Positions 22,200-33,899 of a DNA stretch of 64,000 nt are shown here, one piece after another; position 1 is the stretch's first letter; each line of letters starts with the position of its first letter. The translations under genes and the position numbers were made by a program. The stretch is from Hofstenia miamia (taxonomy: Eukaryota; Xenacoelomorpha; Acoela): the NCBI GenBank assembly GCA_004352715.1, contig SCFE01000006.1:1014639-1078638 (forward strand), given 5' to 3'. The notes beneath the pieces are model-generated. The model worked only from the letters and a program-made list of their open reading frames with translations. It made no database searches and had not been told where the DNA came from.

Positions 22200-23187
22200 A
22201 CAAATTATATTGAAAAAATTGTTGCTGCTAGGGTATTTTTATTTCTTACCTTGTCATTTAGGGCATCCTAAGATGAGATGAAACAAATCTACTCGATGAA
22301 TTTGCTGAAGCGAAACAGAAACACTTTATGAAATATTGAAGCAGTGCAAATTCTTAGTGTCACTTGTTCTATGGTAAGCGTGCAATTTCAAGTCAATTTT
22401 GTGAGGAAAGAACTGCAACGTAAAACAGTAGAAATTAGCACTGCATTGTATTCGTACAACTTAATGACTTGGCTATGGAAACTAAGAGTTGATGGGTTGT
22501 TCTTATTCTTGTTACGCAAATGAATTTGTTAAATCATGGAAGTTGCTGCAATCTCTCGACCCAATAGTCAAAGTAAAAGACAGTATGATAAATCTGAGGA
22601 AAATTTCATATCTGGAAATACTGAAGATGCCTACAGGATAAATTGCTTTAACAGAATTGTGGACACAGCAATTTAATTATTGAGGTCGAAATTCGAGCTG
22701 CTGAAATCAACTCACAATCTATTTGGGTTATTTATCAGCTTCAAAGGCCTTCAGCATAATGGCATACGAAAAGTTATAGAGAGCCACGTAAAAACATTGA
22801 CATTATTAACAGATCGGTCGGCAGATATTTGTGAGGGAGAATTAGCTGATGAAATGGAATCTTTAAGGTATATTCTACCAAATACTGAGACGCCCTTTTA
22901 GAAATTTCGTCTTCTCTGTCCATTAATGAGGGGTTCACTGCTTTTAAAACTACTTTTTTGAATGCAGAATATTTTTAACAGTACTCGTCACTACGGTATC
23001 TGGTAAAAGAAGCTTCGCGCGCCTCAAACTAATAAAGAATCACTTGAGGTCACCATCAATTCACGAAGAAAGATTGAACGACTTGCCAATTTTAGCCACC
23101 TAGAACGATCTATGTAGGAAACAGAATTTGGGAGATATATTGCATGATTTTGCTACTCACAAGGCTCGCAAATTAACGTTGCTTTGA
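22200..23187 (+). pseudogene. hAT transposase remnant (ZMYM1-like / C-terminal dimerisation type)
   Basis: The clearest part, 22978-23186, reads VSGKRSFARLKLIKNHLRS, then HEERLNDLPILAT, a TAG stop at 23101-23103, then NDLCRKQNLGDILHDFATHK and ARKLTL. This is the hAT C-terminal dimerisation block (SERSFSxLKxIKxxLRSxMxxERLxxLxxL). Upstream pieces in shifting frames include VRKELQRKTVEISTALYS, DAYRINCFNRIVDTAI and SKFELLKSTHNLFGLF, which suit the same family in the right order. In-frame stops and frameshifts show it is dead. Terminal repeats of this copy were not identified. A GGGCCCCCGC patch near 22060 may be close to its left end. Confidence 0.75.
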
Positions 23188-23440
23188 TCGTGATATTGTG
23201 CATGGCAAAAAATTAATAAAATACAAATATTCTATTATAATTGTTGTAGGCATTATTTCATAAGTCCTTGGCACACATATACTATCAGATCAGAGTTTCT
23301 TCAAATTTGTCTATTTATGCTTTACATTAATATTAGCATTGCAGAAAATGACGATAACGTATTTCTAAACATACGTCATCCAGGGCCTACTATATAATAC
23401 GACCGGTGCATTTACATATTAGTCACGAGATGATAAGGCC

Positions 23441-23697
23441 AATGTAGTCAGTGGCGTGTTTAGGGGAGTGACCGCTCCTCCCCCCTTGGGGCCAGCTGCG
23501 AACACTTTAGAAAAATGTTCTGTTTTCCTCAAATTGAAAATAGTTCACTTTAATGCAAGATATTATCAATTGATTTGCTGCTAAAAACAGACGCTGCATT
23601 TTGTGTAAGTTTACTTTTGTTCAAAAAACTTTTTTTTTAGGAAACGGGTGCCAGCCTTCCCCGTTTTAAAAATCCTAAATGCGCCTCTGAATGCAGT
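23441..23697. mobile_element. hAT-like miniature element with 8-bp target duplication (7/8)
   Basis: The element body is 23449-23689 (241 bp). Left end CAGTGGCGTGTTTAGG; right end, reverse-complemented, CAGAGGCGCATTTAGG. It is flanked by AATGTAGT (23441-23448) and AATGCAGT (23690-23697). No coding capacity. It lies about 260 bp after the dead hAT transposase but need not be related to it. Confidence 0.82.
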
Positions 23698-24141
23698 GTA
23701 TGCATTTTGACACTTATATTAGAAACTCATTATTATGTATGAATTAAGTAACTCTGGAGAAATTCTGTAGTGTAGTTTTTGAGCTATGGACCACTATCTT
23801 TCCGACATTTCGCAAAAATTGTATATTTCTGTTACGTACACTTAATATTTTTAGAAAGTGCAAAAGACGATAGTCAACTCATAGAGTTTTGTATATTTCT
23901 CATAAAATGGTGCACAAAATTTGGAAATTTGATCAATCCTGAATGAGATATAGTCCTCGAAAAATGGACGTCTCAGCTAAAAAATTCCAGTTTTTGAAGT
24001 TTTTTGCAACTGGCCCTTTCAATTCACAAAATATTCTTGTGATATCAACTTGAAAATTAGTTCTCACCTATAGCATTTATTGCGCTTTACGACTACATAG
24101 AAATCAAAATCGATTAGTTCATAACATTTAGCATTAAATAA

Positions 24142-24874
24142 CCTTAGTCCAGAGATGTAAGAGGGCCGCTTTTTTGCGACCCTAAACCGGCCCGGCGAAA
24201 CACTGGAATAACTCGGCCATATTTGAGCCCTATCTCTTATTTTTCGGCCCTAAACTATTATACATACATGTATATTAAAAAAACTGGTCATATGAATTTA
24301 AAACATTTCGCATTATAAGCCTCCGGGTCCAACTGACTTCTCTTGGCTGTTAGCGTGAGCCCAGTCATGTTGAAGTCGCGTTCTGATTGGGTTGAACTGG
24401 CTTGCACCACGAAAACCTCCCGAGCTATTTAATACACTTCAGCTTATTCCAAACAGCTGACTTTGCATTTGGCCGAACAAAAAAAGTGTACTGTTCCGGA
24501 TTATTCTTAATATCTGCTTGTATTAGAGTAGCTGTTGGTGAGTGTGGAAGACATAGCAAGAATAAATTGTCTTGAAATTCAGTCACTTAATAAAGGGTAA
24601 TTGGTATTTATGTTCACGATTGTCAACACCTCGGCGCTTTGGAGCCTGGACATAATCAAAGGAGCCGATACCTGCTAACGTGGCCGGTACGCGCATGCGT
24701 TTACGTGCAGGGTAAATTAATTAATAACAATATAAAAAATTCATTGATTTGAATATTTTATTAAGTCTCACAGTCTAAAGTAAATTTTTTATGAAATTTT
24801 GCCCTAAATCGGTCCTTCTTTTTAAAATATACCGGCCCGGCCCTAACCGACCCTCTTACATCTCTGCCTTAGGC
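24142..24874. mobile_element. hAT-like non-autonomous element, 717 bp, with 8-bp target duplication (7/8)
   Basis: The element body is 24150-24866. Left end CAGAGATGTAAGAGGGCCGC; right end, reverse-complemented, CAGAGATGTAAGAGGGTCGG. Flanks are CCTTAGTC (24142-24149) and CCTTAGGC (24867-24874). The interior has a GC-rich segment (24310-24430, 24620-24710) unlike the surroundings but no open frame of note. Confidence 0.85.
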
Positions 24875-26100
24875 TACTGAAATTGGCTAAAATGACTATT
24901 TTCTTAATATATTCAAAATCACTTTCTTGTAAAAATTATAAAAGTTATCCAATCTTATCACGCTGTACACTAATCGATAGATCTTTTTATTTTGTATCTT
25001 TTGTAAGCTAGGTTCATAATCGTATCTTCAAAATTAAGTAGGCCAGTTGTAAAGAACTTCAAAAATTGGTATTTTTGTCTACGTAGTCCAAATTTTTTAC
25101 ACTATTCTGTGAGCCATCCATAGAACTTTTGAGTTTGTCATCGCTTTTGCCTTTTCTTAAAATATATTAGGAGTCTGTAACTTAAATATACATTTTTGCG
25201 AAATTTAGTTAAAATAGTGCTCGATATTGCGAAAACTAGTTTACAGAATTTTACTTAATTCTAGGTCAAAAGTTGATTAAGTACTGTGCTGAAGCATGAG
25301 CATTATAGTTAACAGTTCCTAATATAGGTTTCGAAATACATATACTGCATTGGTCTCCTTATAAAGAGGCTGGTATATAATATTCCCGGCCGTGTTATAT
25401 AATATCCGTATTCATGCTAGACTGAGCCCTCGCAATGCGCTTTGCATTGGGGATCGCAATTGTTGTTTCCAGCCCTGTGAGTATCATATGTGTAAAAATT
25501 TGAAGTCTGAAGGGGCGAGATCTATGTGTGACATTTCTCACTAAGATCTGTCCGGCCATAAAATTCAAAAAACCTTATTTACAAGTTTAATGATAGTCCT
25601 TGCCTAAGATTGTAACAATTTTGGAAAACCAATGTTTCTTATTACCAATTTTTTATTAAAAGCAACAGTCTCCTTTGTCGTTTATTTTCTCCTCCCCCTT
25701 CAATATTTTTTTATGTTAACCAGTTAGTTATTAGGCCTGATCAAGTACGTCTGAATAAGTTACAAAATTTATGTGAATAATTCAGAACTCCTTGACCTGG
25801 TATGAACCTTAAGCAATGTAGTGCTAGATAACAGTTACAAAAAAAATTTTTTCAAAATCTACATTAACATTTTTACTTATAGTGGAATATCCTTACTAGC
25901 TATAAATTTCTTGATTCTACAAATACGTGCATGCTTCAGATGTTTAATTATCATGCTGCAAATATATCGTGATAGGCATCTATATCCAATTGTTACCACA
26001 TTTCCAATTTGAAAAAATATTTGCACGCAATTCAAGCTTAAGTGAATTAATACAATTCAGAATAACTCTTGTGAAGATGCGTATTACGTAAAATAAGTTA
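24875..26100. other. Intergenic, no gene seen
   Basis: Mostly AT-rich. A richer patch at 25375-25560 (CCCGGCCG..., GCAATGCGCTTTGCATTGG) has no readable frame. Confidence 0.35.
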
Positions 26101-26120
26101 ACTCATACAACAAGAATTAC

Positions 26121-26247
26121 TTTCATAAATATGGCTTTAAACATTTTACTAATTATTTCTGACGGTTCCTCTTGCGGAATAAACTTTCTATAAACCAAAT
26201 CTACATGTATTGAAATAGGTTTCGCGATTTTCAAATTAAGCATTATC
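26121..26247 (-). other. Unrecognised candidate internal exon
   Basis: On the - strand a good acceptor (TGTCAATTAACAG) is followed by a frame reading MLNLKIAKPISIHVDLVYRK, then KFIPQEEPSEIISKMFKAIF, ending AAA|GTAATT as a donor. The residue mix looks like real protein, but I recognise no family and found no partner exons. Confidence 0.22.
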
Positions 26248-26349
26248 CTGTTAATTGACATTTTAGAAGGCTTAGCGGTATTACTTTTCAATAGTGATTT
26301 TTTATAGTGGTAGATTTTTATGTTGATGATAGTCAAATCAATTAAGGAC

Positions 26350-27420
26350 TTTTACCACAATGATAACTTCGTATTTAATTATAAATCAGCAAGGCTTCCG
26401 CAATCACTTGAATCAAGGTAATCATAATAATTACTTGAGTCTTGATTACCTTGATAAAACTTCAGCATGCAATTTTATTGAATAAAACAGCAAAGCTTTG
26501 TTATATTGAATATATAAATTATATGTTTTAAGCTGAAAAATTTTCCAATATATTTCAGTCTTTCGTGCAAAGATTCTTTTTTTACTTATTATTCTTTACA
26601 TTCACATTAAATTTTAATATGAAAATTGCATTAAAAAACTTGTTAATTTAGGCTTGTTCTTGAAAAAATAATTACCACCTACTCATAATTTAAACAACGA
26701 ATTGTTGGCTATAATTTTGCATCTATCGCAATAATAATGTTGTCATTGGAGGTTTTGGTTTTTAAGGAGTTCTTCAAAGAAGTCTCTTTTGTTGTTATGC
26801 TAAAACTTGAGAAAATGTCAAGAAGTGCTTGATCTTAAAGTACCTCTTGTTGGGGAAGCTATTTTCCTTTCAGCCTATTCTTCAAAATGCAAAATTGTAG
26901 GTACTAATTGATTTACACTCATGATAGAAATAGAATTTTCTAAATATTGTTTCTCTTAAATATAGCGCTAAGTTTACTCACATAATGAATGTTTATATCA
27001 ATATGATACGTCTTACCTATAGATTAAAATTTGTCAGAGAATTTAGAGCAGCATACAACAATGACTTTGTTCAGCTCCATTTTATCATACTCATTTAAAT
27101 ATGTAAAACTGTGACATTCTATAATCTATTGTAATGATGTAAAAATAATATTATTGAATGCCAACTTAAGTTTTATGAATGTACTATAAATATTTTAAAG
27201 ATGCTTTTATGCTATATGCAAAGCCAATGTTCCTTAGATTCGGATTCCATCCTACTTTATAATAAAAGCAACGATTCCTCTCAATCTTAGAACAACTCTA
27301 CGTACTTCATCTCTCATCAAGGAAAACAAAGAATAATATCCGCTGTATGAATGATCTATGAAATAGTCAGCTCCGGAAAAATGATGCTAGAAGTAAATGA
27401 ATTGTAGGAAACTATTATTT
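26350..27420. other. Intergenic, AT-rich; small hairpin near 26400-26460
   Basis: Complementary segments AATCAAGGTAATCA and TGATTACCTTGAT-like at 26410-26456 could form a hairpin. Otherwise empty. Confidence 0.35.
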
Positions 27421-27423
27421 CAA

Positions 27424-27425
27424 TA

Positions 27426-27456
<31 letters not shown>

Positions 27457-27457
27457 C
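27424..27457. repeat. (TA)n microsatellite
   Basis: TA tract with one GT interruption. Confidence 0.9.
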
Positions 27458-27816
27458 CAAAATTCGAAAATTGAAAATTGCCAAGAGCAGAGGAAATAAG
27501 TCATTTTAACATCACAGCGACGACACTGTTGAAGCAGTTTCTTAGATTGAGCATAGTGTTAATACTCTTCGAGCTATAAGCTTTTAAAAATCCCTATAGG
27601 ATCATGAGAAATTTTCAAAAATCTCCTGGCTGCTTAAGGTTAAGCGTTTTTAATACCATTACTGAACAACTATCATTCGCATTTAGCCAATGTATTATTG
27701 TAAACAAATTTGCACACATTTTGAAGAAATCTGACATTAATCTTTATATGTGAAAATGCAAAGATTATGAGCCTATTTGTAGTGATCATCCTTTGATTTG
27801 AAAAATTATTAAGGAC

Positions 27817-28620
27817 TTGAAAATATTCTTTCAAAAAATTTGGTTTTCGTATTGGTTGTGGCACGCAAAATGTAATTTTGTCAATGTCATAACCATAAAA
27901 TCTAATATAGACTCTAATAAATGTAGCTGCGTTGCCCTTTTAGATCTAAGTAAAGCTTTCAATTCATTCAAATTTGACATATTGGAGGACAAATTATTGT
28001 ATTATAAAAATCTATATATTTAGTAACGAATTTCTCCAAAAATCGACAAAATGTCAATGGTCAAAATTCAAAATATTATACCTGACCGTACGGTCCCTCT
28101 TAATTAAGTACTCCATTCCAACCTATTTGAAATCAAAGTGAATGCCATAACTCAGCAGGTAAAAATTTTAATAAAATTTATCAATTGGCAGATGATACCT
28201 GTCTTATAAGTGCAGATATAAATTAAACTGAAAACCTTGAAAATGAATTAGAACATTTAAAAGATTATTTCTTCAATAATTAATTGAAAATAAATATTGC
28301 AAAGACACAATTTATAATATTCTCTCCTACGACATCAGAAATCTCACAAAAATATAAAACTTAATATAGATCATGTGCCCATGAAGCAATAACTCAAATC
28401 TATTAACTATTTAAGTGTTGAAATTGACAATGACTTCAATTTTGAGCAATTCTTCTTGGCTAAAATTAAGAAAATGGCTTTTGGGGCTAGGCATCTATAT
28501 CATCTTCGCAATATTTCAAATACACATCACATACAATTATTAAATGTACTCTGTTTACCACAATTTCACTAGCGTTCATTTCTATTTACATAAATAACTT
28601 CAAAAATCGCATCTTTCTGT
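27817..28620 (+). pseudogene. LINE reverse transcriptase fragment (CR1/Jockey-like)
   Basis: The frame to 28023 carries RT motif A, VALLDLSKAFNSFKFDIL (catalytic Asp in LDLSKAF). After frame changes, QLADDTCLISADI near 28180-28215 is motif C with the catalytic ADD, and LKINIAKTQFIIFSP follows, typical of LINE RTs. Stops and frameshifts separate the pieces. The endonuclease and 3' end are absent or unrecognisable. Confidence 0.75.
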
Positions 28621-29440
28621 CTAAAACTTTCAATAGGTCACCTAAAACATTCAATTTCGCGCAAAAGCATGACAATACATCCAACTATTGACTAAAATAC
28701 AAAATATCTCCTATTACAAAAATTGAAATGCATATGTTATCAATAGGGCCACCCAAAATTTAATAAGGTCAATACGATCAAAACAAAGTCAAAATCGTTG
28801 CATTTTCGGAATTAAGTAAATATTAGTCCTTCTTACTTATATTGAAGGCTTTTATTTCAATAATGCAATGCAATCGTTGTTGTTTTATATGCTCGGCTCT
28901 GCTTAGCCATTAGCCTCATGGAAGAGTCATTCCATATAAAGTTACCCCTAAAGCCTAAAAACCAAACTACTGATATTCTAATTATAATGACGTTAACTAC
29001 CGTTGATATAGTTGAATTTTCACTGTGTAATGCGCATTTTGTGCATGGCATTGTGATTTTCTTGCCATAGACGTTTTTATTATTAATATATACAGACATA
29101 GAAATTTTGCAATTTCTGAGGTATGTATTATTACATATCTTCTGATATATGACATGCTTTGTTATGATTTTTTTTACATTTCATATTTCTGATGTTCATG
29201 AATTTCTCGTTTTATTATTTTTCTTAAAGATAATGAAAGATTATAGCGTAATTGATCTAAATTTTTCAATGATGTTCATTGTCCCAAACTAATTAAGTAT
29301 TTCATAAATATGGTGAATCAATGTGTGTGATCACACAAGATATAATATTTCAATGTGCTCTTCAAACAAATGTAGCAGCAAATAGAAATAGTTTACTTAA
29401 CTATTTTATTTACTTAATTTATTTGTGTGAATTTGATTTT
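28621..29440. other. Intergenic, no gene supported
   Basis: A - strand frame at 28857-29099 (80 codons) is open with three Cys residues but shows no domain, splice signal or homology I know. Confidence 0.3.
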
Positions 29441-29516
29441 TTTTCTGTAGCGTAACAAGATCATCATATGTCATGTTTGAACCAAATTGAATCTTATTTT
29501 ATTGAATGCATTACAC

Positions 29517-30028
29517 AGGCTTCGAAATGGGTCGGCCCATGGGTCAGGTCCGGTTAAATTGGGTCAATAATTAGACGGGTGGGTAAACAAATCTTCTCGG
29601 TTGGTCGAGCCAACACTCAAGATCCAGAATGCACATTCATTGAAATTGAACACATATATTTTACTTTATATGATCAGATCCTACATTAACCTTAATTCAA
29701 TGGGATTTTTTAAGTTATATTAACTCTATTTCCACTAGGATTACATTTTTGTAATGTAAATCAATTTATCCGCATTTTTGAACAATTTTATTCAAGGCTG
29801 TTAAGAATTATTGAAGGCCTTTTGCATTGACAGATGTATGGGATTGATGAAGATTTGTGCTAAACTTTTTTCTTGTGCCTGAATTAGGTACATGCAAATT
29901 TGAATTTTTTAATGAGAAATCCTATTTTTGTAAAAATTATTCAAATTCTTTGTTTGGGCCGTGTCGATTCTTGTTTGAAGCTGCTTGATCTGGGTCGGGG
30001 ATAATCAAGAAAAGTTGACCTGTTTCCA
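29517..30028. mobile_element. GGGTCGG-rich hAT-like repeat, full-length-looking copy
   Basis: Left end CAGGCTTCGAAATGGGTCGG; right end, reverse-complemented, CAAGGCTGGAAACAGGTC. The interior (about 29600-29700) is clearly similar to 45370-45470 (shared blocks ACTCAAGAT, CATTGAAATT, ACATATATTTT, GATCAGAT). No convincing target duplication, so it is probably old. Confidence 0.6.
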
Positions 30029-30200
30029 GCCTTGGTTTCAGACATATGTGTTTTAGTAGCTATTATTTAAGAAGAATAGCACTAAAATCAAGTCTGAGGG
30101 GCTGAGGGCTTTTCAACAACACTAAAAACATAACTATGAATACCGTTTAAAAGTAGCACAACGAATGAGAATTTATAAGAGAAAATGTAGGAAAAAGAAA

Positions 30201-30969
30201 ATTACTCCTTTTCTTAATAAATACAATGGAATTGCTTTTCACCTGAACATGAGAAGGGTGTCATTGTTGATAGTGTTTGCGCAGCATGCAAAAGAAGAGT
30301 GTGGGAAGAGGTAAGGAAGAGGAACAATGTTGATGATTTTTGTGACGTCTTCAATGATAGTGATACCAATATAACTGTAATTAAAACGAAAGAAAACGAG
30401 ATTGAAAGCATATGTTTTGAAGAAAAATATTTAGGAAGTTTGAGGAGTGTGATCGCGTGAAAGACATTATGGAGCCTCTTAGAATTGACATATTTCATGA
30501 TAGCTTCGAATTGGATAAGCCCTCAAATGAAGAAAAGGCATCAATCTGGAAGAATGTCAGTTCTTCGCCAAATGCTGCATCATCTACATCAGTTGTTATA
30601 AATCTTGATGGTGACTCGTTTAATATGGAAGATCCATTCAAAATTTCAATTTTTCAGAGAATTACCACTCCAAATTGTTTTCTTGGCATCAGTTATAAAG
30701 ATCATGTAATTCTTATGCGTGAATATAAGTGGTATGTTGGTGAGGTGCAAAGCATTGAAAAAAAAGATAATGAAGTATTTTTCAAAATTTCATTCTTTAC
30801 CCCATCTGGCCCATCAAGTATAGTCTTTTGGCCACGATCCAGTGGTATGGGAGTTTATCCATTTGAAGAAATATTGTGTAAGCTGTTTGAGCCACTTCAG
30901 AAGTCAAGTCGTAAATTTTTTCTCAAGGTCGCTGTTTTGAACAAAAGTGAGCAAATTTGCAGTGAATAA
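30201..30969 (+). CDS. Unrecognised ORF with a C-terminal SH3/Tudor-like 'WYVGxV...WP...VP' domain
   Basis: The intact part is 30457-30969 (170 codons, no internal stop). Its C-terminal half reads YKDHVILMREYKWYVGEVQS, then FFKISFFTP, IVFWPRSSGMGVYPFEEILC and SSRKFF. I associate this order (short beta-barrel: Trp-Tyr-x-Gly, F..P, WP, VP..IL, SSR) with the C-terminus of many invertebrate proteins linked to DNA transposons; the identification is from memory of the pattern, not a search. Upstream, 30227-30458 is open in another frame (VDSVCAACKRRVWEEV...), with a possible intron donor GAG|GTAAGG at 30310 and acceptor ATATTTAG at 30432, though the phases I tested do not join cleanly. An AATAAA overlaps the stop codon. 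It is probably a transposon ORF, but a host gene is not excluded. Confidence 0.45.
30964..30969 (+). terminator. AATAAA overlapping the stop codon
   Basis: GAA TAA A: the poly(A) hexamer includes the stop of the ORF. The mL65 gene at 57870 has the same arrangement. Confidence 0.4.
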
Positions 30970-31555
30970 ACTTGCTTGTCTTAAAATTTTAGATGTATTT
31001 TGTTTGTTTTGCCAAATTTGAAATTATATCCTGTAGAATAACATCCTGTAGCGTAACGTGGTTTTTGGACCTAAATGAGACCTCATGATTTAAGTTAATA
31101 TTCGTTTTATAATATTTTAAAGGTTAATGATAGCACTAGATTACAAAACCCCAAATGTTACATTATAAGATTGATGGAGAGCAGAAAATAATATAAGAAA
31201 ACAAAAAAATTTTGCCCTGTAGCATAAAAAAACGTAAATATATTGCTTAAGTGATGGTGGTACGTTATTATGTAAAGCTAAGCCTACATCTGATGGAAAT
31301 CTTCTGGATACATGTATTGTAATTGAATAGTAATTAACTATATATTTTCAATGACTAGTATATATAAGAATCTTATAGTTTGAATTTATCAAAATGTCCT
31401 GTAGCTAACATGTAATGACCCGGAAAGTGCAGCTTCTACAAAGTATTCTTTCATGAAGGCACTAAATGAAATTTAGAATTATGATTTTAAGGTAAAAGGA
31501 TATGCTAGTCAAGACTACATAAGAGGACGAATTCGCGAGCGAGACATGTTGGGCA

Positions 31556-32108
31556 TCTTAAGCTAGAGCCCTGCGAGTCGGGATACTTTTATTCGGATCG
31601 GTCTTTGAAAATTACAGTCGAGTCAAGTCGGATTTCGAATCTTAAATTTTGCCTTAGCACATATGCCTATCAATATAATAAATATAAAGTTCATTAGTAA
31701 ATTATCAAATTGTTTTAAGCAATATGAAGTTTACTTTTATATTTGGCTAAAAGTCATTAATTAAGATTTGTAGTAAAAATGTCTGTCAACTATCATTTGA
31801 GTAAATGTATGAAGTTTGTTTACCCACGTGAATGATTAAAAGTGAAATTTTTTATGTTAAAAAATTAAAAGCTATCAAATCATAATCTTGCACTCGAGTA
31901 ATATTAATTAACGAACACTTTGATGCTAGTTAATATAGAAAGTATAGCTCAACCACAATCGCCCATGAACAAAAATTGTGTAGAAAAGTTTTTCAATCAG
32001 AAAATTATATAAATTTTGTCAATTAGGCAAACACGCAATGTACTATTCAACATTATATTAACTTGAGCTCGACCCGATCTGATCGAAATTTAGGGCTCTA
32101 TCTTAAAC
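31556..32108. mobile_element. hAT-like non-autonomous element, 537 bp, with 8-bp target duplication (7/8)
   Basis: The element body is 31564-32100. Inverted ends TAGAGCCCTGCGAGTCGG and, from the right, TAGAGCCCTAAATTTCG. Flanks are TCTTAAGC (31556-31563) and TCTTAAAC (32101-32108). The interior is AT-rich with no coding frame. Confidence 0.83.
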
Positions 32109-32511
32109 TGCACAACAGAAGGTATTTGTCCTGAAACGTTTGCCAAATCCAATCATGAACGGTCACAATATGCTAGTTTGAGAGAAATTTTTACTATTGA
32201 AAATGCAGTTTTGAAAAGATAGGAATTTTTTTATTGAAAATTTGCCAAAATACTTGGTTTTTCACTTTAGTCATTGTAATGTTTGATATAGTTCATTTTC
32301 TTAACCTTTATTGACGGGTTTTTCTTTAAGTCAAAATGCACTAAAAATTTTGACTTGGTTAGGTCAAATATTATGCTAGTTATCAATATTATTTAAATTC
32401 AAATTAATTGAACCATCAATTTCGTTTTTAAAACAATCTGCTAAGTTTAATGAACGTTCTCAAAAAGTTTGGGCTAAGATAAACCTTCTAATAGTTTTCA
32501 CCACACAGCAA

Positions 32512-32518
32512 ATCTCTT

Positions 32519-32555
<37 letters not shown>

Positions 32556-32557
32556 TT
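32512..32557. repeat. (TC)n microsatellite
   Basis: TC tract with two TTT interruptions. Confidence 0.97.
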
Positions 32558-32591
32558 GTTCGGATCGGTTCAAGAGTCATTGTTAGACAGG

Positions 32592-32765
32592 ATGTATTAT
32601 ATATTGTAAAAAAAACTCTAAATATAGATGTTTCGCTTTTCTTTCTTTTCTTACCTTTAGCGATCTTTTTCAATCTCTTCATAAGTTATTGTTAGACGGA
32701 CCGGGTCGGATAGCAGGGTATTTTAGATGGGTTGGGTAGAGTGGCGGGTCAAAATTGACTTTACA
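32592..32765 (+). repeat. Dispersed repeat, copy 1 (second copy at 49708-49880)
   Basis: Shared blocks with 49708-49880 include TATTATATATTGTAAAAAAA, CTCTAAATATAGAT, TTTCTTTCTTT and GATGGGTTGGGTAGAGTGGC. It ends in the same GGGT/GGGC-rich sequence as the hAT-like repeats here, so it is probably one end of such an element. Confidence 0.75.
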
Positions 32766-33189
32766 TGATGGGCTTTGCCAAATAGATATTGAATTTGTTT
32801 GGATCAAAACATTTATATTTTATTTGATTTTCATTCATTTGGGAATGTGTTTTTGAGTCAATATCTTTCTATCAATCTCTCGAACCAATACAGTTCATAT
32901 TTTACATCTTTAACGTTCTTATTTCTGTTTCTAGGTTATCAATCGCTTTATTTGATTTCTCAATCTATTTTCTGTAGTTGTCTCAATTTACACATAATAA
33001 TGGTGTCATCCATATGGGGTTTAGATCAGACATTTGCAGTTTCATTAACATCTTCATTGAGTACGATTTTGTTAAGTTAGCATTTGACATCATTTGAATA
33101 AGGACAACTTTAGCTTTCCTTGATACAGGTCTTATTGTTGTACTCGATATTCTGGAACAACTATTAGACCTAAATGATCTGTATTAATT

Positions 33190-33640
33190 TTGGTTTTTAC
33201 AGTTGAATATAAGACAAATGATGATGCTGATTGGATAAAAAATTATTTAATTTTGCTCCATTTCTTGTGGGAGATGTAGCCATTAAATTTAAGTCAGAAT
33301 CAATAGAAATTTCTTGCATGTTTAAATGATTGAAATCCCCACCAATATAAATGAATGCAAATGGATCTTCAGATGTTATTTTACTTGCAATGGTTTTTAA
33401 ATATTCTGTTAGTTCACAATCATTATAACATGATCTGCCAGAATCGGGTGAATGGTACACTTTCATTAACTACAATGATTCAAATTTAGAATTATTATCA
33501 TATCAAATTCGAATGAATTTCATACGTAGATAAGTACGCTACCACCGTTGCTACATTGCTTTGTCTGGAAGAACACCCATCACGATGTTTTTTAAAGCTC
33601 TAATGTAATAAAATTACTTGGTACCTTTGAATTGAGAGAT
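33190..33640 (-). pseudogene. LINE apurinic-type endonuclease domain fragment
   Basis: The - strand frame 33197-33466 reads MKVYHSPDSGRSCYND, then DPFAFIYIGGDFNHLNM, then TSPTRNGAKLNNFLSN. IGGDFNH is the conserved DFN block of LINE endonucleases. Just upstream, other frames contain QTKQCSNGGSVLIYV, matching the earlier GGGVxIYV block. Frame changes show decay. Confidence 0.78.
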
Positions 33641-33899
33641 GTTTCAATGATGATGCAGACATCCAGATTTTAGATATTTAGATCAACAAGTAATGGTTGG
33701 CATGATTTCATAATTGTTTTGTCATGAATTTCTATTTTTCTTAAATAATGAATGTTCAATACTAAAACAGAAAGTAATTTTTTTCTAAAATTCAATGCCA
33801 ATTTGGTATTGATTTCATATAATTTCTTGGTCACATATTTGGAGTTGGGTTGCTTCTTCAGTCAATTTTTTCAATTAAGCGAGTGTTTCTTTTATAAAA

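Larger units (their letters stand above)
29445..31410 (+). repeat. Five same-orientation copies of a CTGTAGCRTAAC-type motif around an ORF
   Basis: Copies at 29445-29456 (CTGTAGCGTAAC), 31031-31042 (CTGTAGAATAAC), 31046-31057 (CTGTAGCGTAAC), 31217-31228 (CTGTAGCATAAA) and 31399-31410 (CTGTAGCTAACA). One lies left and four lie right of the ORF at 30457-30969. Subterminal transposase-binding repeats of a DNA transposon would look like this, but I found no inverted ends. Confidence 0.45.

Noticed and set aside
28857-29099. - strand 80-codon frame with some Cys and Trp
   Set aside because: No domain, splice signals or element context.
30214-30498. - strand frame over the ORF at 30201-30969
   Set aside because: Antisense shadow, Ser/Leu/Thr-rich and without features.
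32488-32682. - strand frame rich in RERERE
   Set aside because: Product of the (TC)n microsatellite.
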